A DNA stretch of 64,000 nt from Thermoplasmata archaeon (GTDB lineage Archaea; Thermoplasmatota; Thermoplasmata; Lutacidiplasmatales; UBA184): the NCBI GenBank assembly GCA_027306505.1, contig DAHUZP010000081.1, positions 1 through 64,000 of the forward strand, read 5' to 3'. The notes beneath the pieces are model-generated. The model did no database searches, was not told the origin of the DNA, and was given only the letters and a program-made list of their open reading frames with translations. How positions within the stretch are numbered: position 1 is the stretch's first letter; each line of letters begins with the position of its first letter. Shown in pieces: positions 41,679 through 50,326 of the stretch. Both the position numbers and the translations under genes were made by a program.

Positions 41679-42989
41679 ATGGACCTGCGGTACCTGGATT
41701 CGCTCGGGCGGCAGTGGCGGTCCCTGGGACCGCCCCGGGGCCGTCCCCTCGCCATGTACGTCTGCGGCCCGACGGTCTACGACCGGGCCCACGTGGGGCA
41801 TGCCCGTACCTACCTGCTCTTCGACACGGTCAAGCGGTTCTTCCTGGCCCAGGGCGCGCGCGTCGCTCACGTTCAGAACGTGACCGACTTCGAGGACAAG
41901 CTCACCCGGCGGGCGACCAAGCTCGGGTTGACCTGGAAGGAGCTCGCCCGGAGGGAGGAGCGCGCCTTTGTCCACGACATGTCCTCCTTGGGGGTGATCC
42001 CTTCGGGATGGACGCCCCGCTCGAGCGACTTCGTGGGCGGGATCATCGAGCAGATCCGCGCCCTTGAGCGCAAGGGGATCGCCTACCGCCGTGGTCGCTC
42101 CGTCTACTTCGACGCGAGCGCCGTCCCCGCGAGCGGCGGGAACTTCTCCGCGGACGCGATGCTCTCCGCCCACGCCCTACCCGAGCCGGGGATGGACGCG
42201 GCCCCGGAAGCGAAGGACCCCCGGGACTTCGTCCTCTGGAAGCCTTCCGCTCCCCCCTCTCCCGTCTGGAGCAGCCCCTGGGGGAAGGGGATGCCCGGCT
42301 GGCACCTCGAGTGCTTCGTGATGGCCTCCCACTACCTGCCTCTCCCCCTGGACCTCCACGGCGGCGGGCTCGACCTCATGTTCCCGCACCACTACGCAGA
42401 GAACCTCATCTCCTACGCGCTGCGCCAGGGGCCCTTCTCCAGGGGGTTCCTGCACGGGGCCTTCGTCACGATGGGCGAGCGGAAGATGTCGAAGTCCCTG
42501 GGGAACCTCATCACCGTGCGCGACGCGCTCGCGGAGATCTGCGCTCCCGCCCTACGGTGCTACCTCCTCTCCCATCCCTATCGGGAACGCCTGGAGTACC
42601 TCGAAATGGACGCGAAGAGCACCGACGCGATGTGGCACGACGTCCAGCGCGCCTTCCTGGGGCTCCTCGACCCCTCGGGGGGCACGGGGTACCCCGTGGA
42701 GCGCTTGGAGCGCAACTTCGCGAAGATCCCCCGGGCCCTGGCGCAGGACCTAGACATCCCACAAGCGCTCCGGGTCCTCGAGGAGACGGCGGCGGACGTG
42801 CAGGCCTTCGGCCGCTCCGCGCTCGCTTCTGGGGACCGGACCCGGGGCCACCGGGTGCTCCTCCGCATGCAGGACCTCCTGGGCCTCCCCCTCCTCTCGA
42901 CCCCTCCCTCCACGGGCCGCTCGAAGGAGCTGGGGAGCGGGCTCTCCGGCTTCGGGGAGGTCCTCTCCGGCTCCTCCCCCCAGGAGTGA
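41679..42989 (+). CDS. cysS: Cysteinyl-tRNA synthetase
   Basis: A 436-residue class I aminoacyl-tRNA synthetase that charges tRNA-Cys. The HIGH-type signature is H-V-G-H (near residue 38) within the C-G-P-T-V-Y block that supplies the first zinc Cys. Other zinc ligands come from W-H-L-E-C and F-P-H-H-Y-A-E. The K-M-S-K-S loop is intact near residue 270. The family's usual H-H-E-N-E reads H-H-Y-A-E, keeping the last Glu. Slightly shorter than the bacterial enzyme (about 460). It is a separate unit about 100 bp after truB. Confidence 0.95.
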   Translation: MDLRYLDSLGRQWRSLGPPRGRPLAMYVCGPTVYDRAHVGHARTYLLFDTVKRFFLAQGARVAHVQNVTDFEDKLTRRATKLGLTWKELARREERAFVHDMSSLGVIPSGWTPRSSDFVGGIIEQIRALERKGIAYRRGRSVYFDASAVPASGGNFSADAMLSAHALPEPGMDAAPEAKDPRDFVLWKPSAPPSPVWSSPWGKGMPGWHLECFVMASHYLPLPLDLHGGGLDLMFPHHYAENLISYALRQGPFSRGFLHGAFVTMGERKMSKSLGNLITVRDALAEICAPALRCYLLSHPYRERLEYLEMDAKSTDAMWHDVQRAFLGLLDPSGGTGYPVERLERNFAKIPRALAQDLDIPQALRVLEETAADVQAFGRSALASGDRTRGHRVLLRMQDLLGLPLLSTPPSTGRSKELGSGLSGFGEVLSGSSPQE

Positions 42990-43079
42990 TCCCCCTCTTC
43001 CCCCTCGAGGGGACGTCCCTCCCGGGGAGAGGGAGAGCGCGCGCGTCCCAACGGGGAGCGGGGGACCGGACGGTCCGTC

Positions 43080-44270
43080 TCACTCCGCGCGCTCGAGGAT
43101 CATCGAGGTGCCGTTCCCGCCGCCCATGCAGAGCGTAGCGAGCCCTCGGTGGGACCTGCGGCGCATCATCTCGTAGAGCAGGGTCACGACGATCCGGGCG
43201 CCCGAGCAGCCGATGGGGTGGCCGAGCGCGACCGCCCCGCCGTTGACGTTGAACTTCTCCTCGGGGACCTCAAAGGTCCGCTGCACCGCGATGGACGCGG
43301 TGGAGAAGGCCTCGTTGTGCTCGAAGAGGTCGAGGTCGGCGACGGTGAGGTGGGTCCCGGCGAGGTGCTTCTTCACCGTCGGGATGGGCGACTCCATCAC
43401 CCGGTTCGGCGGGACCCCGCTCACCGCGTAGGAGTGGACCCAGGCGAGGGGCCGGAGCGAGAGCTTCGCGACCTTCTCCTCGCTCGCGAGGACGAGCGCC
43501 GCCGCCCCATCGGAGATCTGCGAGGAGTTTCCGGCGGTCAGGACCCCCTTCGGATGGAAGGCGGGCTTGAGCTTCCCCAGCTTCTCGAGGCTCGTGTCCG
43601 CGCGCGGGCCCTCGTCCCGCTCCACGGCCGGCCCTCCCGTCATCTCGGCGGGGACGGCGACCACTTCCTCCCGGAGCCTGCCCGAGTTCCACGCATCGCA
43701 GGCCCTCTCATGGCTCCGCAAGGAGAACCTGTCCGCCTCCTCCCTGGTGATCCCGAACTTCTTGGCGACCGCTTCGCCGGTGAGTCCCATGTGCTCTCCG
43801 TCGTAGGCGTCCAGCAGCGAGTCGGTCAGCATCGCGTCCAAGACCTTCCCTTCGCCGTAGCGCAGCCCCCAGCGCGCCTTGGGGAGCAGGTAGGGGGCGA
43901 GGTCCATGCTCTCCATGCCCCCCGCGACGACGAGGCTCGCGTCCCCCGCGCGGACCTCGCTGCAGGCGAGCATCAGGCTCTTCATGCCCGAGCCGCAGAC
44001 CTTGTTGATGGTGGTGGAGCCCACCTCGACCGGGATGTCGCAGCCCAACTGGACCTGCCTCGCCGGGTTCTGGCCGAGACCGGCCTGGAGGGCGCAGCCG
44101 AAGAGGAGCCCGTCCACCTCCGAGGGAGGGACCTTCGCGCGGCTCAGGGCCTCCCGGACCGCGAGCTGCCCCAGCTTCACGGAGGGCACCTTCGAGAGCC
44201 CGCCACCGAACTTGCCGATGGGGGTACGGACCGCCCCCAAGATGGCCACACGGGGTCGCGCAGCGGACAC
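43080..44270 (-). CDS. Acetyl-CoA acetyltransferase (classical thiolase)
   Basis: A 396-residue thiolase of the bacterial/mitochondrial type that interconverts acetyl-CoA and acetoacetyl-CoA or cleaves 3-ketoacyl-CoA. All catalytic residues are present: Cys92 (V-C-G-S-G-M-K-S), the H-N-E-A-F motif, G-H-P-I-G-C-S-G and the final C-M-G-G-G. This is a different subfamily from the two SCP2-type thiolases in the window. GTG 44270 lies 22-31 nt below a TATA box (44292-44301), so I prefer it to the ATG at 44351. It stands alone and could supply acetoacetyl-CoA if the operon-borne homologue is inactive. Confidence 0.93.
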   Translation of the reverse strand: MSAARPRVAILGAVRTPIGKFGGGLSKVPSVKLGQLAVREALSRAKVPPSEVDGLLFGCALQAGLGQNPARQVQLGCDIPVEVGSTTINKVCGSGMKSLMLACSEVRAGDASLVVAGGMESMDLAPYLLPKARWGLRYGEGKVLDAMLTDSLLDAYDGEHMGLTGEAVAKKFGITREEADRFSLRSHERACDAWNSGRLREEVVAVPAEMTGGPAVERDEGPRADTSLEKLGKLKPAFHPKGVLTAGNSSQISDGAAALVLASEEKVAKLSLRPLAWVHSYAVSGVPPNRVMESPIPTVKKHLAGTHLTVADLDLFEHNEAFSTASIAVQRTFEVPEEKFNVNGGAVALGHPIGCSGARIVVTLLYEMMRRRSHRGLATLCMGGGNGTSMILERAE

Positions 44271-44291
44271 GGCGAGAGGACGAACCTGCCG

Positions 44292-44301
44292 CGATATAAC
44301 T
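44292..44301 (-). promoter_or_regulatory. TATA box of the classical thiolase gene
   Basis: On the minus strand AGTTATATCG is centred about 26 nt before the GTG at 44270, the spacing of a leaderless archaeal transcript. Confidence 0.55.
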
Positions 44302-44384
44302 CCGCTCCCGCACGGCGACGAGGCCGCGCTCCCAAGGAGCGCGGGGTCCATCGAGCACGCCCGCGAGGCCCTCTCCGTGGTCCC

Positions 44385-44915
44385 CTAGGGCCTCGCCTGG
44401 CGGACCATGCCCCGGGCGACCGCCGGGGCGTCGTGCCCCAGCGGCTCCTCCGTCCCGTCGAACTCGAAGCCTACCGACCGGTAGAGGTGGACCGCGGCCC
44501 CTTGCTGCGGGTTCACGTCGAGATGGACGTCGACGGGGCCGTGGCGGGACCGGAGCCAGTGCAGGAGGGCGAGGAGCATCTCTCTGCCCACCCCTTGCCC
44601 TCTCGCGGAGGGCCGGACCCACATGCCCCACACCTGGAACCTGTGGTCGCCGGGTAGCTGGCCGATGCCGGCCATGCCGAGACAGGCCCCTTGGGGGTCG
44701 AAGGCCAGGAAGGTCGCGCTGTCGGGCGCGCTCGCTCCGCGCTGGACGCGGGCCCGCCACTCCTCGGGGGGGAAGCCCTGCTCCCGCTGGAGCGTGCTCC
44801 CGAAGGCGAGGGGGGAGTCGCGGAGCGCGCTGAGCCGCACGTCCCGCACGAGCTCCCACTCCTCCTCCCGGACACGTCGGACCGTGCAGGGGGATCCCGA
44901 GGCGGTGTCGGTCAT
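44385..44915 (-). CDS. GNAT-family N-acetyltransferase
   Basis: A 176-residue GNAT enzyme that would transfer an acetyl group from acetyl-CoA. The core is clear: V-W-G-M-W-V-R-P-S-A-R-G-Q-G-V-G-R, containing the R-x-x-G-x-G CoA pyrophosphate loop, then L-D-V-N-P-Q-Q-G-A-A-V-H-L-Y-R-S-V-G-F. Substrate unknown. It lies between the thiolase and PCNA genes on the same strand but with spacers of about 90-110 bp on each side. Confidence 0.85.
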   Translation of the reverse strand: MTDTASGSPCTVRRVREEEWELVRDVRLSALRDSPLAFGSTLQREQGFPPEEWRARVQRGASAPDSATFLAFDPQGACLGMAGIGQLPGDHRFQVWGMWVRPSARGQGVGREMLLALLHWLRSRHGPVDVHLDVNPQQGAAVHLYRSVGFEFDGTEEPLGHDAPAVARGMVRQARP

Positions 44916-45003
44916 GGACGGACCCCTGGACGACCCGTCGGAACGAGGCCGTTCATGGACCCAGAGGCGGCGGAGGTCGGGGGCCCGGTTCGGGGAGGAG
45001 GGC

Positions 45004-45750
45004 TCAGTCCGAGTCCTCGACCCTCGGAGCGAGGAGGAACTGGGCGTCCCCTCGTCCGCCAGCGAGCGTGAAGTCCAGGCGCAGGGGGTACTGGGTCCCC
45101 AGGGCCATCGTCACCTCTTCGGCGCTGGTGATGGACTTGACCATGTTGGAGAAGAAGTCGAGCGGGTACATGCTCTTCACCGGCTCCTTCGCGTCGAGGA
45201 GGGTCAACCCCTCCTTGGGGATCTTGAGGTTCACCTGGTCGTTCTCCCCTTCGGAGTGGAGGGTGAAGTTCTCCGGGTCGAGGCTCAGCGTCACGTGGTC
45301 GCTGATGGATTCGGAGCCGCGGATGCCCTGGCGCAGCTCGTCGATCTTGAGCGTCACCTTGGCGGTGGGGTTCACCGAGGGGACCTTCGGCTGGCTGATG
45401 CCGGCGGGGTCGACCACGGACATGACCCGGGAGAGCTTGCCCACCGAGACGACGAGCTTGCCCTTCCCGCCGTCGTAGGTGAGGTCGAGCACGTCACCGG
45501 GGCGCGCGAGGGAGAGGACCTCCCGGACCTTCTCAAGGTCGAGCCCGATCTCGGTCGAGTCGCCCTGGAACTCCTCGAAGGCCTCCTTCTTGAGCTTCGC
45601 GACGAGCATGGCCACGTGGGAGGGGTCGACCGCCTTGACCTCGACACCGTCCTTCGCGACGATGAGCTTCATCTCGGGGACGAGCGTCGAGACCACGCCG
45701 ACGAGCTCGCGAAGGACCTCCATCCGGACCCTGGCCCTGAACACCGCCAT
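45004..45750 (-). CDS. pcn: DNA sliding clamp PCNA
   Basis: A 248-residue replication clamp that holds DNA polymerases and other enzymes on DNA. Two clamp domains are visible. Typical blocks are A-V-D-P-S-H-V-A-M-L-V (near residue 50), the interdomain connector with K-V-P-S-V, and the C-terminal Y-P-L-R-L-D-F-T-L-A-G-G. The end L-A-P-R-V follows the P-C-N-A C-terminal strand. I chose ATG 45750, about 26-36 nt below a TATA box, rather than the in-frame ATG at 45780, which lies inside that box. Confidence 0.94.
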   Translation of the reverse strand: MAVFRARVRMEVLRELVGVVSTLVPEMKLIVAKDGVEVKAVDPSHVAMLVAKLKKEAFEEFQGDSTEIGLDLEKVREVLSLARPGDVLDLTYDGGKGKLVVSVGKLSRVMSVVDPAGISQPKVPSVNPTAKVTLKIDELRQGIRGSESISDHVTLSLDPENFTLHSEGENDQVNLKIPKEGLTLLDAKEPVKSMYPLDFFSNMVKSITSAEEVTMALGTQYPLRLDFTLAGGRGDAQFLLAPRVEDSD

Positions 45751-45775
45751 ATGCGAGGGCCGGCAGATGGTGCCG

Positions 45776-45786
45776 CTCATATAGGC
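45776..45786 (-). promoter_or_regulatory. TATA box of PCNA
   Basis: On the minus strand GCCTATATGAG is found 26-36 nt before the PCNA start. It overlaps an upstream in-frame ATG, which is therefore unlikely to be in the mRNA. Confidence 0.55.
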
Positions 45787-46071
45787 ATTTTGGGGAGAGC
45801 TTGCCGCGGTGTGGGGTCCACCTATCGCTCCCCCAGGGGGGGCTAAGGGGACGGCGAAGACTGCGGACGAGGGGAGCGCGAGCGCGAGAGGCGAGCTCCC
45901 GCAAGGGGGAACAAGCCTGGGGACCGAACTGCGCGAGCAGCGGAGCGTCGTTCTCCGGAGGTCCGGGGGCGACCTAGGCGTTCCTCCCGGGACGGGGCGG
46001 AGCCCCACGAGGGTAACCGAGGAAGGCCGCACCAGGTCGACGGGCGGGACGCCCTTGAGCAGGTTCCCGCC
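45787..46071. other. Spacer between PCNA and the MEDS-domain gene
   Basis: About 285 bp of GC-rich sequence without a gene I can support. Frames here have no convincing start or domain. No tRNA or clear hairpin terminator was recognised. Confidence 0.4.
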
Positions 46072-46869
46072 TCACTCCGATCTTTCGGCGGGGAACGAGC
46101 GGAGGGCCCTCGCGAAGCTCTCTCCCCGCTCGGCCAAGGTGAGGGTGCCCGACCCTGCTTCCACCGTCGCGAACCCCTCCTGGAGGCACCATCGGGCGGA
46201 CCTCTCCAGGGTGGGGGACATCTCCTCCAAACGGGGCGAGGTCGCGAGCTGCAGGACCTGGCTCGCCGGTTCGGGGGCGGTCGAGAAGATGATATGACTG
46301 TGGTGCAGGGCAAGGTTGGCGAGTACCCGGGGCGCAAGGTCCACCGGGACCTCGCGCAGGTCGTACGGGCAGAGGAACCGCGAGCCCTCCCGAGGCTGTT
46401 GCTGAAACCACTGCTCGTATTCGAGGTGACCGGCGATCGTCTCTCGTGACCAGTACTGAGTGATCGTCTGCCCCCCCGTCGACACCCCCTCAGGATGTTC
46501 GCGTACGAACCGGACGACCTCCGCCGCGGGACGGAAGTACGGACCCTCACGGACCGTCTGGGGTCCCCCCAGATCTCTCACCCGCTGGGCCAGGCGGGGG
46601 GAACGTGCCCGGACGTGACGGCGGGTGTAGGCGAGCAGTCGTTCCCCAGAAACGTAGTACGTGGCGCGGCTCGGGTCCTCGGCCCCTGCGAGGAAGGCCG
46701 CAGCCCTAAGGGCGGCCTCCTCGTCCGAGGCATAGAGCGAGAGACAATGGGACCCCGGAGGGAGTTGCTCCGGGTCCTCCAACACCGTCGGTCTGGGGAC
46801 CCGCAGCGCCTCTGAACGTCGTTCGTCGTGGGGCGGGTTACCTTGGTCGGGGAGGTGGGGGCTGGTCAT
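46072..46869 (-). CDS. MEDS (DcmR-like sensory) domain protein
   Basis: A 265-residue protein with a MEDS domain, the DcmR-type sensory module found in methanogens, methylotrophs and other archaea, which is distantly related to RecA/KaiC-like folds. Supporting blocks are S-H-C-L-S-L-Y-A-S-D-E-E-A near residue 41, an R-A-T-Y-Y-V-S-G-E strand, and C-P-Y-D-L-R-E-V-P near 168, equivalent to the usual C-x-Y-D motif. The C-terminal 60 residues are helical with a winged-helix-like turn (L-T-L-A-E-R-G-E-S-F-A-R-A-L). It stands alone; signal and output are unknown. Confidence 0.78.
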   Translation of the reverse strand: MTSPHLPDQGNPPHDERRSEALRVPRPTVLEDPEQLPPGSHCLSLYASDEEAALRAAAFLAGAEDPSRATYYVSGERLLAYTRRHVRARSPRLAQRVRDLGGPQTVREGPYFRPAAEVVRFVREHPEGVSTGGQTITQYWSRETIAGHLEYEQWFQQQPREGSRFLCPYDLREVPVDLAPRVLANLALHHSHIIFSTAPEPASQVLQLATSPRLEEMSPTLERSARWCLQEGFATVEAGSGTLTLAERGESFARALRSFPAERSE

Positions 46870-47178
46870 TCAAAACCACTAGCAGTTAATGACCATGGTG
46901 CAGTGGCCAGGCATGAGCCTTTTGGGGCCCTTGGCTTTGGGCCCGAGAGGGGGGCACTTTCTCTCTCCGGAGGGGGGTTTTGTCCCAAACTCGGGGCCCT
47001 TTCGCATCAAAGGTCCGCCTCCAGCGATGCATGGCGGGCCTGGCGCCACAGGGCGCGCGTTCCGCGGGAACGCCTCGTTGGAGGCGGTCCGGGGGTGGCC
47101 GAGCCCGCTTCCGGTTGGGTACGCTAACGTGCGTCGTGGCATGCTATATCCGTCCCTGTCCATCTCGCGGCCACGAGG
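46870..47178. other. 309-bp divergent promoter region
   Basis: It lies between the start of the MEDS-domain gene and the LeuA-like gene. The left end is AT-rich (CAAAACCACTAGCAGTTAAT, 46871-46890) and may hold the promoter for the minus-strand gene. The right end holds the TATA box at 47141-47150. The middle is GC-rich with G-runs, and I see no gene in it. Confidence 0.5.
47141..47150 (+). promoter_or_regulatory. TATA box of the chain-elongation operon
   Basis: ATGCTATATC lies 29-38 nt before the ATG at 47179, giving a very short leader. Confidence 0.5.
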
Positions 47179-48510
47179 ATGTCCGCTCACGCTCCCTCCT
47201 CAGCGCTCGTCGAGAACTACCACGACCGCACCGCCTCCGAGCGCCACCTGCCCCAGCATATCGTGTTCTGGGACGAGACGCTCCGTGACGGCGAGCAGAT
47301 GCCCGGGGTCCACTTCTCCACCCGGGAGAAGATGCAGATCGCGGAGCTCCTCTCCGACATGGGGGTCTCCGTCATCAACGCGGGCATCCCCGTGGTCAGC
47401 GCCGAGGAGGCGAAGACCGTCTCGGCCGTCGCGCACGCCGGGTTCAAGGCGAAGATCCTGGCCGCCGGCCGCACCGTCATGGGCGACGTGGAGGCGGTCA
47501 TCCAGAGCGGCGCGAGCCACATCGCGATCTTCGTCGCAGCCTCGAACGTCCACCTGCAGTACAAGCTGCGGATGACCCAGGACGAGGTCGTCGCCGCCTC
47601 CGTCGCCTGCGTCCGCCGGGCCCACGAGGCCGGGCTCCACGTCGCGTTCGTGACGGAGGACACCGTGCGGGCCCCCCTGGACTTCGTCGAGCGCCTCTAC
47701 CTCGCGGCGACCGAGGCGGGAGCGGACCGTCTGGTCGTGAGCGACACGGTGGGGATCATGACGCCTCTCACCTTCCGCTGGTTCCTGCGGGAGTTCCATC
47801 GCCGGGTGAAGCCGAAGGACTGGTCGGTGCACTGCCACAACGACCTCGGGCTCGCCGTCGCGAACACCCTCACCGCGCTGGAGGAGGGCGTGAACGCCCC
47901 CCACACCTGCGTGAACGGCCTGGGCGAGCGGGCGGGCAACACCTCCTTCGAGGAGCTCGTCATGGACCTCGAGACCCTCTATGGCGTGAGGACCGGGATC
48001 CGCACCGAGCGCCTCTACGAGCTCTCCCAGCTCGTCGAGGGGCTCGCGGGCGTGCCCCTCCCCCCCAACAAGGCCCTCGTCGGGTACAACTCCTTCGCCC
48101 ACGAGGCGGGGATCCACTCCCACGGCGTCCTTCGCCACACCCTGACCTACGAGCCCCTGCAGCCGGAGGTCATCGGCCGCCACCGACTCTTCGTCCTGGG
48201 CAAGCACACCGGCAGGGCGGCGCTCATCGAGAAGCTCAAGGAGCGACACGTGAGCGCGACGGACGAGCAGGTGACCCAGCTCCTCGAGAGGGTCAAGCGC
48301 GAGGGGGAGGGCGAGGGCAAGCAGGACGTGAACGAGCTCGTCCGGACCTACCGGGCGCACTTCGTGAACCCGGGGATCAAGGACGCGGAGTTCTGGGAGC
48401 TCGTCAAGGCGAGCGGGATCCCGGTCCCGGACGCTCCCTTCACCAACAGCTCTCCCCCCTCCGGCGCCAAGACGGTGGACCCGTCCCCCCACAAGGGGGC
48501 ACGCTCGTGA
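47179..48510 (+). CDS. 2-Isopropylmalate/homocitrate synthase-family enzyme, no regulatory domain
   Basis: A 443-residue DRE-TIM metallolyase that condenses acetyl-CoA with a 2-oxoacid. The family signature is W-D-E-T-L-R-D-G-E-Q-M-P-G-V (near 31-44); metal ligands come from H-C-H-N-D-L-G-L-A-V-A-N (near 215) and the second signature is F-A-H-E-A-G-I-H-S-H-G-V. The barrel is followed by the subdomain with V-L-G-K-H-T-G-R but not by the leucine-binding C-terminal domain of LeuA, so feedback by leucine is not expected. It may be an isopropylmalate, homocitrate or related synthase; sequence reading cannot decide. Its stop overlaps the next gene (GTGA). Confidence 0.85.
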   Translation: MSAHAPSSALVENYHDRTASERHLPQHIVFWDETLRDGEQMPGVHFSTREKMQIAELLSDMGVSVINAGIPVVSAEEAKTVSAVAHAGFKAKILAAGRTVMGDVEAVIQSGASHIAIFVAASNVHLQYKLRMTQDEVVAASVACVRRAHEAGLHVAFVTEDTVRAPLDFVERLYLAATEAGADRLVVSDTVGIMTPLTFRWFLREFHRRVKPKDWSVHCHNDLGLAVANTLTALEEGVNAPHTCVNGLGERAGNTSFEELVMDLETLYGVRTGIRTERLYELSQLVEGLAGVPLPPNKALVGYNSFAHEAGIHSHGVLRHTLTYEPLQPEVIGRHRLFVLGKHTGRAALIEKLKERHVSATDEQVTQLLERVKREGEGEGKQDVNELVRTYRAHFVNPGIKDAEFWELVKASGIPVPDAPFTNSSPPSGAKTVDPSPHKGARS

Positions 48511-49811
48511 GCGCACCGCACGCCGCCCAGGGGACCGCCGCGAGGGGCGGAGCGACCCTCTCCCAGAAGATCCTCTCTCGGGCCTCGGGGCTGGAGCACG
48601 TGGTCCCCGGCCAGATCGTGGACGGCCGTGTGGACCTCGCCATGTGCCACGAGCAGGGCGCCCAGGCCGTCCTCCCCTTCCATCAGATGGAGGCGAAGAA
48701 GGTCTGGGACGTGGACCGCGTGGTCGTCGCGATCGACCACTGGGTCCCCGCTTCCACCGAGGGTGCGGCGCAGCTCCACCAGATCCTCCGCCACTTCGCC
48801 CAGGAACAGGGGCTGAAGCACTTCTATGACGTGGGGAACCACGGCATCTGTCACCAGATCCTGGCCGAGCACGGCTGGGTCGTCCCCGGCGACCTCGCGG
48901 TGGGGACGGACTCCCACACCAACATGCTCGGGGCGATGGGGGCCTTCGCGGTGGGCATCGGCCCCACCGAGTACGCGGCGGTCCTCGCGCTCGGGAAGAT
49001 CTGGCTCAAGGTCCCCTCCTCGATCAAGGTCGAGGTGAAGGGGAAGCTCGCGAAGGGGGTCTACGCGAAGGACCTCGTGCTCCGGACCATCGGGGAGGTC
49101 AGGTGCGACGGCGCCCGCTACAAGGCGATCGAGTACGCGGGTCCCACGATCTCCTCGCTCTCGATGTCCGAGCGCTTCACCCTCTGCAACATGACCACCG
49201 AGATGGGGGCGAAGGCCGGGATGGTCCCCCCCGACTCGAAGACCTTCGAGTTCCTGGAGAAGATCGCGAAGCACGAGATGCATCCGCTCTATCCCGACGC
49301 GGACGCGACGTACGAGCGGACGGTCCACCTGGACGTCGATGGGCTGGAGCCCCAGGTCGCCTGCCCCTACTCCCCCGACAACGTGAGGCCGATCAGCGCC
49401 CTCGTCAAGGAGCACGTGAAGGTGGGCCAGGTCTTCCTGGGCTCGTGCACCAACGCCCGGATGGACGACCTCCGGGAGGCGGCGCGGATCTTCAAGGGCG
49501 AGAAGGTCGCCCCCCACGTCCGCTTCATCGTCTCGCCCGCGTCCACCAGCATCTACCGCCAGTGCCTGAAGGAGGGGCTCATCGAGCTCTTCACCGACGG
49601 CGGGGCGGTCTTCACGAACTCCTCGTGCTCCGCCTGCTTCGGCGGGAACATGGGGATCCTCGCTCCGGACGAGGCGTGCGCCTCCTCCTCCAACCGCAAC
49701 TTCCCCGGGCGGATGGGCGCGAAGGAGGCGAAGATCTACCTCATGTCGCCGGCGGCGGTCGCGCTCACCGCGATCCGGGGAGAGATCTCCGATCCGAGGG
49801 AGGTGCTCTGA
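48507..49811 (+). CDS. leuC: 3-Isopropylmalate dehydratase-like large subunit
   Basis: A 434-residue aconitase-family protein that isomerises the 2-hydroxyacid product of the synthase. It should bind a [4Fe-4S] cluster through the Cys of G-S-C-T-N and the C-S-A-C pair of N-S-S-C-S-A-C-F-G. G-T-D-S-H-T-N is intact near residue 134. Length fits the archaeal two-subunit type (about 420). GTG start overlaps the synthase gene; the stop adjoins the small-subunit gene. Substrate could be isopropylmalate or homocitrate. Confidence 0.9.
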   Translation: MSAPHAAQGTAARGGATLSQKILSRASGLEHVVPGQIVDGRVDLAMCHEQGAQAVLPFHQMEAKKVWDVDRVVVAIDHWVPASTEGAAQLHQILRHFAQEQGLKHFYDVGNHGICHQILAEHGWVVPGDLAVGTDSHTNMLGAMGAFAVGIGPTEYAAVLALGKIWLKVPSSIKVEVKGKLAKGVYAKDLVLRTIGEVRCDGARYKAIEYAGPTISSLSMSERFTLCNMTTEMGAKAGMVPPDSKTFEFLEKIAKHEMHPLYPDADATYERTVHLDVDGLEPQVACPYSPDNVRPISALVKEHVKVGQVFLGSCTNARMDDLREAARIFKGEKVAPHVRFIVSPASTSIYRQCLKEGLIELFTDGGAVFTNSSCSACFGGNMGILAPDEACASSSNRNFPGRMGAKEAKIYLMSPAAVALTAIRGEISDPREVL

Positions 49812-50326
49812 TGAAGGACGTCATCGAGGGACGGGTCTGGTGCGTCGGCGACGAGCTCGACACGGACCAGCTCATCGCGGGGAAGTACCTCACCATCATC
49901 GACCCCAAGGAGCTCCGTAAGCACGTGCTGGAGAACGTCGACCCCAGCTTCTCCCAGCAGGCGAAGGAGGGGGACATCCTCATCGCGGGCGAGAACATGG
50001 GCTGCGGGTCCTCGCGCGAGCACGCCCCCGCCGCGCTCAAGGCGATCCCCCTCGGGGCGGTCGTCGCGAACTCCTTCGCGCGGATCTTCTTCCGGAACTC
50101 GATCAACCTGGGCATGCCCGCGATCGAGGCCCCCGGGGTCCGGGCGATCTTCCAGCCGGGTGACACCTGCCGCATCTTCCTCAGGGAAGGGCGCGTGGTC
50201 AACGTGACCCGCGGTAAGGAGGTCAGCTTCCCTCCCCTCCCCAGCCACCTCATGGACCTGCTCGAGCAGGGCGGTCTCGTGGAGAAGGTCCGCCAGGAGC
50301 TCAAACGCTCGGGAGCGAAGCCGTGA
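49811..50326 (+). CDS. leuD: 3-Isopropylmalate dehydratase-like small subunit
   Basis: A 171-residue swivel-domain subunit that completes the active site of LeuC. It has D-E-L-D-T-D-Q-L-I-A-G-K-Y-L and the substrate-binding M-G-C-G-S-S-R-E-H-A-P. The flexible loop after G-K reads Y-L-T-I. In methanogens this loop differs between homoaconitase and isopropylmalate isomerase; the form here matches neither that I recall, so substrate choice is open. One-base junction with leuC and 4-nt overlap with the dehydrogenase gene. Confidence 0.9.
   Translation: MKDVIEGRVWCVGDELDTDQLIAGKYLTIIDPKELRKHVLENVDPSFSQQAKEGDILIAGENMGCGSSREHAPAALKAIPLGAVVANSFARIFFRNSINLGMPAIEAPGVRAIFQPGDTCRIFLREGRVVNVTRGKEVSFPPLPSHLMDLLEQGGLVEKVRQELKRSGAKP

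Noticed and set aside
47075-47130. tRNA-like GGGGTGGCCGAGCCCG in the leuA-like promoter region
   Set aside because: It recalls the start of a tRNA-Leu/Ser, but no matching acceptor, anticodon or T-arm could be paired.
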